A DNA stretch of 64,000 bases from Pseudophaeobacter profundi (GTDB lineage: Bacteria > Pseudomonadota > Alphaproteobacteria > Rhodobacterales > Rhodobacteraceae), in assembly GCF_029697505.1 (NCBI RefSeq), contig NZ_JARJEF010000009.1, forward strand, positions 1 through 64,000, given 5' to 3'. The notes under the pieces were generated by a model. It was not told where the DNA came from. It saw only the letters and a program-made list of their open reading frames with translations, and made no database searches. A program made the translations under genes and the position numbers. Every line of letters starts with the position of its first letter. Position 1 is the first letter of the stretch. Shown here piece by piece: positions 43,730-52,900 of this stretch.

Positions 43730-45388
43730 TTACGACATGTCGCGAAAACGATTGACAATCGGGTAGCGTCGATCAAGCCAAAAGGCCCGCGGTGACAACC
43801 GTGCCCCCGGCGCCGACTGAAAGCGTTTGTACTCGCTGATATAGATCAGATGCTCTACCCGCTTGACTGTTTCGCGCGCGAAACCTTTGGCAACACAATC
43901 CGCAACGGATCCGTCCTGATCGACCAGAATTTCCAGAATGGCGTCCAGTTCGGGGTAATCCGGCAGGCTGTCGCTGTCCTTCTGATCTTCGCGCAACTCA
44001 GCCGAGGGCGGCTTGTCGATCACATTGGGGCGAATGACCTCGCCGGCAGGCCCCATCATCCAGGGGCGGTGGTTGGCATTGCGCCAGCGGCATGCTTCAA
44101 ACACGCGGGTTTTATACATATCCTTGATCGGATTGTAGCCGCCGTTCATATCGCCGTAGATGGTGGCATACCCCACGGCAACCTCGGATTTGTTGCCGGT
44201 GGTCAAGAGCATCTCGCCAAACTTGTTTGACATCGCCATCAGCAACAACCCGCGCAGACGGGACTGGATGTTTTCTTCGGTCAGATCGTCATCATAGCCC
44301 GCAAACAACGGTGCCAGAGTGTTGGAGATGGCGCTGCGCCCCTCGGCGATCGGCACATAGTCGTAATGCACCCCCAGTGCCTTGGCCACAGCTTCGGCAT
44401 CCTCCAGTGATTCAGGGCTGGTGTATTCCGACGGCAGCATAACGCAGCGCACATTGTCGGCCCCGATGGCATCGACCGCGATGGCGGCGACAATGGCGGA
44501 ATCCACCCCGCCGGACAGACCCAGAAGCGCCTTTTTGAACCCGGTCTTGCCCATGTAGTCCCGCAGGGATTCCACCATCACCCGGTAATCCTGCTCCCAG
44601 GAATCCGGCAAATGGGCCTTTTCGCCTTCGACCGCGCGCCAGCCCGCCTCGGTGCGGACAAGATCAAGCTGGGTGATGGTTTCGTCAAAGACCGGCATCT
44701 GCAGCGCCAGCGCCCCATCCGGGTTCAGCACAAAGGAACCACCGTCAAAGACCTGATCGTCCTGCCCGCCCACCATGTTGAGGTAGATCACCGGCAGGCC
44801 GGTTTCGACCGCGCGGGCCACCGTGTGATTCTGCCGCACTTCCATCTTATTGCGATAATAGGGCGAACCATTTGGGATCAAAAGGAATTCAGCGCCCGTT
44901 TCGGCCAAGGTTTCGGCCACGTCTTCGTGCCAACCATCTTCGCAGATAGGCGATCCGATGCGCACATCCCCCACCACATAGGGCCCCGCCAGCGGCCCGG
45001 CATCAAAGATCCGCATCTCATCAAAAACCGTCTCATTGGGCAGATGATGCTTCAGACAGCGCGATGCAATCTTGCCGTCCTTGAGGATCAGATAGGCGTT
45101 GTACAGCTTGCCCTCTTCGGCCCAGGGGCAGCCAATGGCCAGGGCCGGCCCCGCAGCACAGTCCTGCGCCAGTTGCGCCGCTGCCGCCATAGCGGCCTGA
45201 TGGAATACGGGCTTTTGCACCAGATCCTGAGTGTTATAGCCAGTCAGGAACATTTCTGGCAGGGCGACCAGATCGGCCCCTGCGGCCAAGCCGACGGCCC
45301 AGGCCTCGCGTGCCTTTGCTGCATTGCCTGCAAGATCCCCAACCGTGGGGTTCAATTGCGCCAGAGTTACCCGGAAACGATCTGCCAT
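43730..45388 (-). CDS. nadE: Glutamine-dependent NAD+ synthetase
   Basis: The 552-residue two-domain enzyme makes NAD from nicotinate adenine dinucleotide using glutamine ammonia. The N-terminal nitrilase domain has the Glu45-Lys113-Cys149 triad, and Cys lies in SPICEDGW. The C-terminal synthetase has the PP-loop SGGVDS at 292-297. The ATG at 45388 is used: it gives MADRFRVTLAQLNPTVGDLAG, the family start, while the frame further upstream is not protein-like. It is divergent from the MORN-repeat gene. nadD, the previous step of the pathway, is 14 kb away. Confidence 0.95.
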   Translation of the reverse strand: MADRFRVTLAQLNPTVGDLAGNAAKAREAWAVGLAAGADLVALPEMFLTGYNTQDLVQKPVFHQAAMAAAAQLAQDCAAGPALAIGCPWAEEGKLYNAYLILKDGKIASRCLKHHLPNETVFDEMRIFDAGPLAGPYVVGDVRIGSPICEDGWHEDVAETLAETGAEFLLIPNGSPYYRNKMEVRQNHTVARAVETGLPVIYLNMVGGQDDQVFDGGSFVLNPDGALALQMPVFDETITQLDLVRTEAGWRAVEGEKAHLPDSWEQDYRVMVESLRDYMGKTGFKKALLGLSGGVDSAIVAAIAVDAIGADNVRCVMLPSEYTSPESLEDAEAVAKALGVHYDYVPIAEGRSAISNTLAPLFAGYDDDLTEENIQSRLRGLLLMAMSNKFGEMLLTTGNKSEVAVGYATIYGDMNGGYNPIKDMYKTRVFEACRWRNANHRPWMMGPAGEVIRPNVIDKPPSAELREDQKDSDSLPDYPELDAILEILVDQDGSVADCVAKGFARETVKRVEHLIYISEYKRFQSAPGARLSPRAFWLDRRYPIVNRFRDMS

Positions 45389-45582
45389 CCTGCACAAGCC
45401 CTTTGCAAAACATGTTGCCAGTCGTTTATCAGATCGGCAGCCAAGGAAAAGGGCCGAGCGCAAAAGACATTGCGACAAGCTGTTTGCTCGCATAGTTTCC
45501 CAGCAAGTAACCCACAGGTAGCCTATTGGCAGATGCAATTTCCACGGCCGATAATATCGGCACGCGGCAGACAGAGGTTTTC

Positions 45583-47100
45583 ATGACCGGTTTCAGCAGA
45601 ACGCTTGCGACACTCTTTCTTTTGACCCTGGCCATGCCCGCAGTGGCACAGGACAGCAAAATCATCACCAACGAGGATGAAATCGGCGGCCTTTACGAGG
45701 GTACTTTTCGCGGCGGGTTGCAACATGGCAAAGGCACCTACCGGCTGCCAAATGGCTATGAATACTCTGGCGACTGGGTGGACGGAGAAATCCTAGGCCG
45801 GGGCGTGGCGCGTTTTCCCAATGGATCTGTCTATGAAGGCGATTTCGTCAAGGGAAAACCCGAAGGCCTGGGCAAGATCACCATGGCCGATGGCGGCACC
45901 TATGAAGGCGAATGGCTGGCGGGCGTGATCAATGGCCAGGGTGTTGCGGTCTATTCCAACGGGGTCCGCTATGAGGGCAGCTTTGTCCAGGGGGAACACC
46001 ACGGCAAGGGCGTGATGCAAAATCCCGGCGGCTATGAATACAATGGCGACTGGGTCGAAGGCCGCAAAGAAGGCCGCGCCATCATCACCTATCCCGACGG
46101 CGCCACTTATGAGGGTGAAATCTCTGATGGGCAGCTGCACGGGGTCGGCACCCTGACAATGCCGGATGGGCTGCACTATACTGGCGACTGGGTCGAAAAC
46201 CAGATGCATGGTAACGGCACCCTGACGCAGCCCAATGGCGATGTTTACACCGGGCCACTGGACCAGGGCCGCCGCCAGGGAATGGGCACCCAGACCCATG
46301 CCAATGGCGATGTCTATGAAGGCATGTTCGAGGACGATCTGCGCCACGGCACCGGCACCTTTACCAAAACCGATGGCTACACATACACAGGCGACTGGCT
46401 GGCCGGGCAGATCGAAGGCGAAGGCCGCGTCACCTATCCCGATGGATCGGTCTACGAAGGTCAGTTCAAGGATGATCTTTCGGATGGCACCGGCAAGATC
46501 ACCTATCCCGATGGCTCTACCTATGAAGGAGACTGGATCGCCGGGGTGATCGAAGGCACAGGCACTGCCACCTACCCCAATGGGGTCACCTATACCGGCA
46601 ATTTCAAGAACGCGCGCAACCATGGCCAGGGGGTGATGACCGATGCCAGTGGCTATCGCTATGACGGCGGCTGGATGGATGGTCAGCGCCACGGTGAAGC
46701 ACGGGTGACCTATGCCGATGGCTCTGTCTACACGGGCAGTTTTGTCAACAGCCAGCGCCACGGCAAGGGCAGGATCGAAATGCCCAGCGGGTTTAGCTAT
46801 GATGGCGACTGGACCGAAGGAAAGATCACCGGCGAAGGTACTGCAACATATGCCAATGGCGACATCTATGTCGGCAGCTTTGTCAATGGCAAGCGGCAGG
46901 GCCCCGGCACCATGACCTACACCAGCGGCCAGACGGTCAGCGGCACCTGGAACAATGGCGCACCTCCCACAGCCGATGACGCGGCGCAATCGGACCCGGA
47001 TGCAACCGCAGCCGAACCCCCAGAGAGCGATGCCGCGGCAGGCACCACCGAGACAGAGCCAACAGAGGCAGGGACAGAGGCAGAGGGTACGGGCAACTAA
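45583..47100 (+). CDS. Secreted protein with about 19 MORN repeats
   Basis: The 505-residue protein has a signal peptide (MTGFSRTLATLFLLTLAMPA, cleaved after VAQ) and then a tandem of 18-19 MORN repeats of 23 residues from about 35 to 470. Each has the Y-x-G-(D/E/S/T)-(W/F) core and G-x-G turn (for example YEGTF, YSGDW, YEGDF). The tail is acidic and Thr/Ala-rich (about 40 residues). MORN repeats often bind lipids or scaffold proteins; a periplasmic or surface role is inferred from the signal peptide. At DNA level the repeats have a 69-base period but are well diverged. Confidence 0.88.
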   Translation: MTGFSRTLATLFLLTLAMPAVAQDSKIITNEDEIGGLYEGTFRGGLQHGKGTYRLPNGYEYSGDWVDGEILGRGVARFPNGSVYEGDFVKGKPEGLGKITMADGGTYEGEWLAGVINGQGVAVYSNGVRYEGSFVQGEHHGKGVMQNPGGYEYNGDWVEGRKEGRAIITYPDGATYEGEISDGQLHGVGTLTMPDGLHYTGDWVENQMHGNGTLTQPNGDVYTGPLDQGRRQGMGTQTHANGDVYEGMFEDDLRHGTGTFTKTDGYTYTGDWLAGQIEGEGRVTYPDGSVYEGQFKDDLSDGTGKITYPDGSTYEGDWIAGVIEGTGTATYPNGVTYTGNFKNARNHGQGVMTDASGYRYDGGWMDGQRHGEARVTYADGSVYTGSFVNSQRHGKGRIEMPSGFSYDGDWTEGKITGEGTATYANGDIYVGSFVNGKRQGPGTMTYTSGQTVSGTWNNGAPPTADDAAQSDPDATAAEPPESDAAAGTTETEPTEAGTEAEGTGN

Positions 47101-47186
47101 CGCCCCTCCCCCTGTGGCCGATCCGGATTTATCACTTTGTTCCCCCGGCTGTCTGATTTCCCTCTTTTCATTCGCCGGCAGCTCTG

Positions 47187-47192
47187 TATAAA
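47187..47192 (+). promoter_or_regulatory. Candidate -10 box of the leuL-leuA transcript
   Basis: TATAAA lies eight bases ahead of the leader-peptide ATG at 47201, so transcription would start at or within a base or two of that ATG. No consensus -35 box is seen; TTTTCA at 47165-47170 is a weak candidate. Confidence 0.4.
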
Positions 47193-47200
47193 TCGCAGTC

Positions 47201-47290
47201 ATGACAGTTTACGCAGATACCCTAGTGATCGACGCCGCCCCACGCGGCGCGTCTCTGCGTGGCCTACTACTGCTCCTAGTCCGCCTCTGA
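47201..47290 (+). CDS. leuL: LeuL-type leucine-rich leader peptide
   Basis: A 29-codon frame, MTVYADTLVIDAAPRGASLR then GLLLLLVRL, ends 101 bases ahead of leuA. It has eight leucine codons, five consecutive (CTA CTA CTG CTC CTA at 47264-47278), two of them rare CTA. This is the design of leader peptides that sense charged tRNA-Leu in amino-acid operon attenuation. There is no ribosome-binding site, and a possible -10 box is only eight bases before the ATG, suggesting a leaderless peptide as known for trpL in Sinorhizobium. Downstream bases can form alternative stem-loops. Confidence 0.75.
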   Translation: MTVYADTLVIDAAPRGASLRGLLLLLVRL

Positions 47291-47338
47291 GCGTGCCATT
47301 CGGCGCGTCCGCTCAGAGGAGACCGGCTTATACGCGCC
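47284..47338 (+). promoter_or_regulatory. Candidate attenuator structures ahead of leuA
   Basis: CCTCTGAGCG (47284-47293) and CGCTCAGAGG (47310-47319) form a perfect 10-base stem across the leader stop codon. Alternatively GGCGCGT (47302-47308, and again inside the leader at 47246-47252) can pair with ACGCGCC (47332-47338). The two pairings exclude each other. No T-run follows, so Rho or translational control is possible. Confidence 0.5.
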
Positions 47339-47391
47339 CCAGATGGACATCCACATAACGGATCTCAGGACAGAACTAGAAAGCACTCCAA

Positions 47392-48966
47392 ATGACCAAT
47401 ATCATTGATAAAGATCGCGTTTTGATCTTCGACACCACCCTGCGCGACGGCGAACAAAGCCCCGGCGCCACCATGACCCATGATGAAAAGCTGGAAATTG
47501 CCGAGCTGCTGGATGACATGGGCGTCGACATTATCGAAGCCGGCTTCCCCATTGCATCCGAAGGCGATTTCAAAGCGGTGAGCGAGATCGCAGAGCGGTC
47601 CAAGAATGCGGTGATCTGCGGTTTGGCACGGGCCAATCTCAAAGATATCGACCGCTGCGCCGAAGCCGTGCGCCAGGCCGCCAAGCCGCGCATCCATACC
47701 TTTATCGGCACCTCGGCGCTGCACCGGGCCATTCCCAACCTCACCATGGATGAGATGGCCGATCGTATTCACGAAACCGTCACCCATGCCCGCAATCTGG
47801 TTGATGACGTGCAGTGGTCGCCGATGGATGCCACCCGCACCGAGTGGGATTATCTGTGCCGGGTGATCGAAATCGCCATCAAGGCCGGCGCCACCACCAT
47901 CAACATCCCCGACACCGTCGGCTATACCGCCCCGGTCGAAAGCGCCGATCTGATCAAGCGCCTGATCGAAACCGTGCCCGGCGCCGATGAGGTGATCTTT
48001 GCCACCCATTGCCACAACGACCTTGGCCTGGCCACGGCCAACTCGCTTGCCGCCGTGGCAGGCGGTGCGCGCCAGATTGAATGCACCATCAACGGTCTTG
48101 GCGAACGGGCCGGCAACACTGCCCTGGAAGAGGTCGTCATGGCCTTGAAGGTGCGCAACGATCTGATGCCCTGGAAAACCGGCATCGACACCAAGAAGAT
48201 CATGCATATCTCGCGGCGCGTCGCCACGGTTTCGGGTTTTTCGGTCCAGTTCAACAAGGCCATCGTCGGCAAGAACGCCTTTGCCCATGAAAGCGGCATC
48301 CATCAGGATGGCATGCTGAAGAACAAAGAAACCTTTGAAATCATGCGTCCCGAAGATGTCGGCCTGGCTGGCACCTCGCTGCCGCTTGGCAAGCACTCGG
48401 GGCGGGCGGCGCTGCGCGACAAGCTCACCACCCTCGGTTTTGAGGTGGGCGACAACCAGCTCAAAGATGTCTTTGTCCGGTTCAAGGAACTTGCCGACCG
48501 CAAGAAAGAAGTCTTTGACGATGATATCCTGGCGCTGATGCGCGCAGGCGAAGACGCCGAAAACGATCACTTGCAACTGGTTTCGATGAAGGTGGTCTGC
48601 GGCACCGGCGGCCCGGCAGAAGCCACGGTGGAGATGGAAATCGACGGCAAGGACCAGACCGCCGTTGAGGAAGGCGATGGCCCGGTCGATGCCACCTTCA
48701 GGGCGATCCGCAAGCTCTACCCGAACACCGCCCGCCTGCAACTCTATCAGGTGAATGCCGTCACCGAAGGCACCGATGCCCAGGCCACCGTTTCCGTGCG
48801 CCTGGAAGAAGACGGCATCATCGCCACTGGCGAGAGCGCCAATACCGATACGGTCGTGGCCTCTGCCAAGGCCTATATCAATGCGCTGAACCGGGTGATC
48901 GTGCGGCGTGAGAGGATGGGCGAAGGCGCGGATACCCGCGAAATATCGTATAAAGATGTAACCTGA
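47392..48966 (+). CDS. leuA: 2-isopropylmalate synthase
   Basis: The 524-residue enzyme condenses acetyl-CoA with 2-oxoisovalerate, the first committed step of leucine synthesis. The TIM-barrel catalytic domain opens with FDTTLRDGEQSPGATMTHD, and the metal ligands lie in THCHNDLGLATANS near 205. HESGIHQDGM follows near 302, and a C-terminal regulatory domain (about 390-505), which binds leucine for feedback inhibition, is present. It is preceded by a leucine-rich leader. Length fits LeuA of the alphaproteobacterial type; the start at 47392 has a weak ribosome-binding site. A strong stem-loop follows. Confidence 0.95.
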   Translation: MTNIIDKDRVLIFDTTLRDGEQSPGATMTHDEKLEIAELLDDMGVDIIEAGFPIASEGDFKAVSEIAERSKNAVICGLARANLKDIDRCAEAVRQAAKPRIHTFIGTSALHRAIPNLTMDEMADRIHETVTHARNLVDDVQWSPMDATRTEWDYLCRVIEIAIKAGATTINIPDTVGYTAPVESADLIKRLIETVPGADEVIFATHCHNDLGLATANSLAAVAGGARQIECTINGLGERAGNTALEEVVMALKVRNDLMPWKTGIDTKKIMHISRRVATVSGFSVQFNKAIVGKNAFAHESGIHQDGMLKNKETFEIMRPEDVGLAGTSLPLGKHSGRAALRDKLTTLGFEVGDNQLKDVFVRFKELADRKKEVFDDDILALMRAGEDAENDHLQLVSMKVVCGTGGPAEATVEMEIDGKDQTAVEEGDGPVDATFRAIRKLYPNTARLQLYQVNAVTEGTDAQATVSVRLEEDGIIATGESANTDTVVASAKAYINALNRVIVRRERMGEGADTREISYKDVT

Positions 48967-48970
48967 CCCA

Positions 48971-49005
48971 CCTGGCAGGCATGTCGTGTTGATATGCCTG
49001 CCAGG
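48971..49005. terminator. Long perfect stem-loop downstream of leuA
   Basis: CCTGGCAGGCAT (48971-48982) pairs with ATGCCTGCCAGG (48994-49005) across an 11-base loop, five bases past the leuA stop. There is no T-run, but position and stability suit a transcript end. Confidence 0.55.
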
Positions 49006-49195
49006 CCGCAAAACGCCAAAGGACTGGTCAAGACGGCCTCTGCCTTGCAGGTCGCGAAGGGGTGAACAGATCGGGGCTGGGCAAATGGAAGCGGTATGAA
49101 AGTCAGCTGCGACCTCTGATCAAAGCACTGGGGGCTGGGACTGTATCAAGGACTGGGAAGCCCGTGACGCCGCCCTGTAGTGGCTGATTGAGCGC

Positions 49196-49984
49196 TTACT
49201 TCAAACTGCTGAAAATCTTGTTCAGCCGGTCGCACTCGGCCTTGGTTCCATAGGGGGTATTGACCAGAAACATCCCCGAGCCAATCATCCGGTGCCCGGC
49301 CCGCACCGGTGGAAAACGGACCTCATGGCGCAGCGCGCCGGGCAGGTTCTGGTGTTCCAGCGCCCGCAGCATGGATGTATGGGTGCCGTCTTTCAGAATG
49401 GGATACCACAGCGCCAGAATGCCAACATTCCATTTCCGGTGCAGGGTCGAGATGAACCCCGGAATGCGGCTGTAGTCGCTTTTGATCTCATAGCTTGGAT
49501 CCATCAGCAAAAGCCCGCGCCGGGGCGTTGGCGGTGCCAGCGACTGGGCCAGTTCAAACCCGTCCTGCAGATGCACCTTGGTCCGCCCACGCGGCATTGC
49601 CTGACGCAGGGCCGCATGTTCCCCTGGGTGCAGTTCGGCCAGATGCAGGCTGTCCTGGGGGCGCAGCAGATTGGCCGCAATCAGCGGTGACCCCGGATAG
49701 GCGGTGTCGCCATGCGCCGCCTGGCAGGCCACCAGCGCCTGCCGCAGGGGATGTTCTGACGGCAAGAGCCCATCGCCCAGAATGCGATCAATCCCCGCCG
49801 CCGCTTCGCCAGTTTTCACCGCCTCGGGAGCATCCAGATGATAAAGCCCACGCCCGGCATGGGTTTCAATATAGCTGATCGGTTTGTCCTTCTGGGTCAG
49901 ATAGGACAGGATCACCGCCAAAAGTGCATGTTTTTGCACATCGGCCAGGTTACCGGCATGATAGATATGTTGATAGGATAGCAT
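49196..49984 (-). CDS. rlmJ: 23S rRNA (adenine-2030-N6)-methyltransferase RlmJ
   Basis: The 262-residue SAM-dependent enzyme methylates A2030 of 23S rRNA. It starts MLSYQHIYHAGNLADVQKHA, the family hallmark, followed by the SAM pocket (YIETHAGRGLYHLD near 40). The catalytic motif is LLLMDPSYEIKSDY near 165, a D-P-x-Y variant. The ATG at 49984 is chosen over upstream starts in a frame that is otherwise non-protein-like. The gene is divergent from mreB; its role is unrelated. Confidence 0.93.
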   Translation of the reverse strand: MLSYQHIYHAGNLADVQKHALLAVILSYLTQKDKPISYIETHAGRGLYHLDAPEAVKTGEAAAGIDRILGDGLLPSEHPLRQALVACQAAHGDTAYPGSPLIAANLLRPQDSLHLAELHPGEHAALRQAMPRGRTKVHLQDGFELAQSLAPPTPRRGLLLMDPSYEIKSDYSRIPGFISTLHRKWNVGILALWYPILKDGTHTSMLRALEHQNLPGALRHEVRFPPVRAGHRMIGSGMFLVNTPYGTKAECDRLNKIFSSLK

Positions 49985-51331
<1,347 letters not shown>

Positions 51332-51402
51332 TCCGGTAGCACGGCCCCGCTCGACCAACCTGATCGCAGGGCGGGCGGGGGCAGCACCCAGAAAGGAGCC
51401 CC

Positions 51403-52368
51403 TTGGCCAAAGATCGCTCCCAGCGTGAAGACTATGCAACGCCGCTGCGCCGTCTGTTCGTCGTGGTTGTCTGCCTCTGTCTGACGGCCCTGTTTCTGGT
51501 CTGGCGCATCGACAGCCCAAGGGTGGAACGCTTTCGCGCCCAGCTGATTGACACGGTCGTGCCCAATATGGATTGGGCCATGGTACCGGTCACCGGCACC
51601 GTCAATCTGTTTCGCGATTTTCAAAGCTATCGACGTCTGGCAGAGCAAAACCGCGAGCTACGTTCGGAGCTGCGTCAGATGCGCGCCTGGAAAGAGGCGG
51701 CGCTGCAGCTGGAGCAGGAAAATGCCCGCCTGCTGGATCTCAACAATGTGCGGCTTGACCCCAAGCTCACCTTTATCACCGGCGTGGTCATGGCCGACAG
51801 CGGCTCGCCGTTTCGTCAGTCTGTCATCCTAAATGTCGGTGCCCGCGATGGCATCCAGGATGGCTGGGCCACCATGGATGGCATTGGTCTGGTTGGGCGG
51901 ATTTCCGGTACCGGGCGCAACACCGCGCGGGTGATCCTGCTGACCGATGCGGCCAGCGCCGTGCCAGTGACCATCCAGCCCTCGGGGCAGACTGCGCTGG
52001 TGACCGGCGACAACAGCGCCGCGCCACTGCTGACCTTTCTGGAGAACGCCGATCTGGTGCGCCCGGGCGACCGGATTGTGACCTCGGGCGATGGCGGAGT
52101 TTTTCCGGCCGGACTGCTGGTGGGGCAGGCCACCGAGGACCGCAGCGGCCGCATGCGGGTGCGGTTGTCCGCCGATTATGAACGGCTTGAATACCTGCGG
52201 GTGCTGCGCCATCACGGCACCCAGGTGATTGGTGATCCCGGCGGGTTGATCGTTCCCGCCCCCGGTGCCACCACCCCGAAATCCCGCCCCGGAGATCTGG
52301 ACCCCGCCACCACTGCACCCGACGCCCAGACAGACGCCGACACCGCAACGGGGGCTGAGAATGGCTGA
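51403..52368 (+). CDS. mreC: Rod-shape-determining protein MreC
   Basis: The 321-residue bitopic protein has one helix at about 22-42 (LFVVVVCLCLTALFLVWRI), a coiled coil at about 75-110 (RRLAEQNRELRSELRQMRAW), and two beta-barrel subdomains. It scaffolds PBP2-RodA in the periplasm. Its C-terminal 45 residues are a disordered, Pro/Thr/Asp-rich tail. Translation starts at TTG 51403 with GAAAGGAG seven bases ahead. It overlaps mreD by eight bases. Confidence 0.93.
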   Translation: MAKDRSQREDYATPLRRLFVVVVCLCLTALFLVWRIDSPRVERFRAQLIDTVVPNMDWAMVPVTGTVNLFRDFQSYRRLAEQNRELRSELRQMRAWKEAALQLEQENARLLDLNNVRLDPKLTFITGVVMADSGSPFRQSVILNVGARDGIQDGWATMDGIGLVGRISGTGRNTARVILLTDAASAVPVTIQPSGQTALVTGDNSAAPLLTFLENADLVRPGDRIVTSGDGGVFPAGLLVGQATEDRSGRMRVRLSADYERLEYLRVLRHHGTQVIGDPGGLIVPAPGATTPKSRPGDLDPATTAPDAQTDADTATGAENG

Positions 52369-52900
52369 GGTCACACCCGCCAGAATTCTGTTCATGCGGT
52401 TCAGCTTTGCCGGGCTGGCATTTCTGGTGATCTTTTTCCACCTGCTGCCGCTGGATACGCTGGCGCGCAATTGGGCACCGCCGGATCTGCTGACCGCCCT
52501 GGCCATGGCCTGGTCGCTGCGCCGCCCGGATTATGTGCCGATCTTACTGCTGGTCCCGGTGTTGTTATTGGCGGATTTCCTGTTTCACCGCCCGCCTGGC
52601 CTGCTGACACTTTTGGTGGTTCTAGGCTGTGAATTCCTGCGCACGCGTGGTCAGAACCAGAACGAAGCAACCTTTGCCGCCGAGTGGCTCTCGGTGGCGA
52701 TGGTCCTGACGGTTATCACCCTCTTGAACCGCGTCACCCTTTCACTCTTTGCGGTGCCACAGGCGCCCCTGGGCCTGTCGGTCATCGAAACCATAGCGAC
52801 CATTGTGACCTACCCGCTGGTGGTGCTGTTCAGCCAGGGGCTTCTTGGCGTGCGCAAACTCTCGGCCACCGAGGCCGAAATTCTGGGAGCCCGCAAATGA
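52361..52900 (+). CDS. mreD: Rod-shape-determining protein MreD
   Basis: The 179-residue integral-membrane protein has five to six helices, as in MreD of alphaproteobacteria, with LLPLDTLARNWAPPDLLTAL after the first helix. It is required with MreC for cell elongation. ATG 52361 lies within the end of mreC (eight-base overlap), and its stop overlaps the mrdA start (ATGA at 52897-52900), so translation is coupled throughout. A frame continuing upstream is antisense-like and rejected. Confidence 0.9.
   Translation: MAEVTPARILFMRFSFAGLAFLVIFFHLLPLDTLARNWAPPDLLTALAMAWSLRRPDYVPILLLVPVLLLADFLFHRPPGLLTLLVVLGCEFLRTRGQNQNEATFAAEWLSVAMVLTVITLLNRVTLSLFAVPQAPLGLSVIETIATIVTYPLVVLFSQGLLGVRKLSATEAEILGARK

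Noticed and set aside
45700-46960. Possible CRISPR or satellite array from the 69-base periodicity
   Set aside because: The period reflects 23-residue MORN repeats; units are diverged and there are no spacers or cas genes.
45793-47202. A 469-codon hydrophobic-looking minus-strand frame opposite the MORN gene
   Set aside because: Its apparent repeats mirror the MORN repeats on the coding strand; no ribosome-binding site or family match.
47365-49011. A 548-codon minus-strand frame opposite leuA
   Set aside because: Antisense shadow of a well-conserved enzyme gene.
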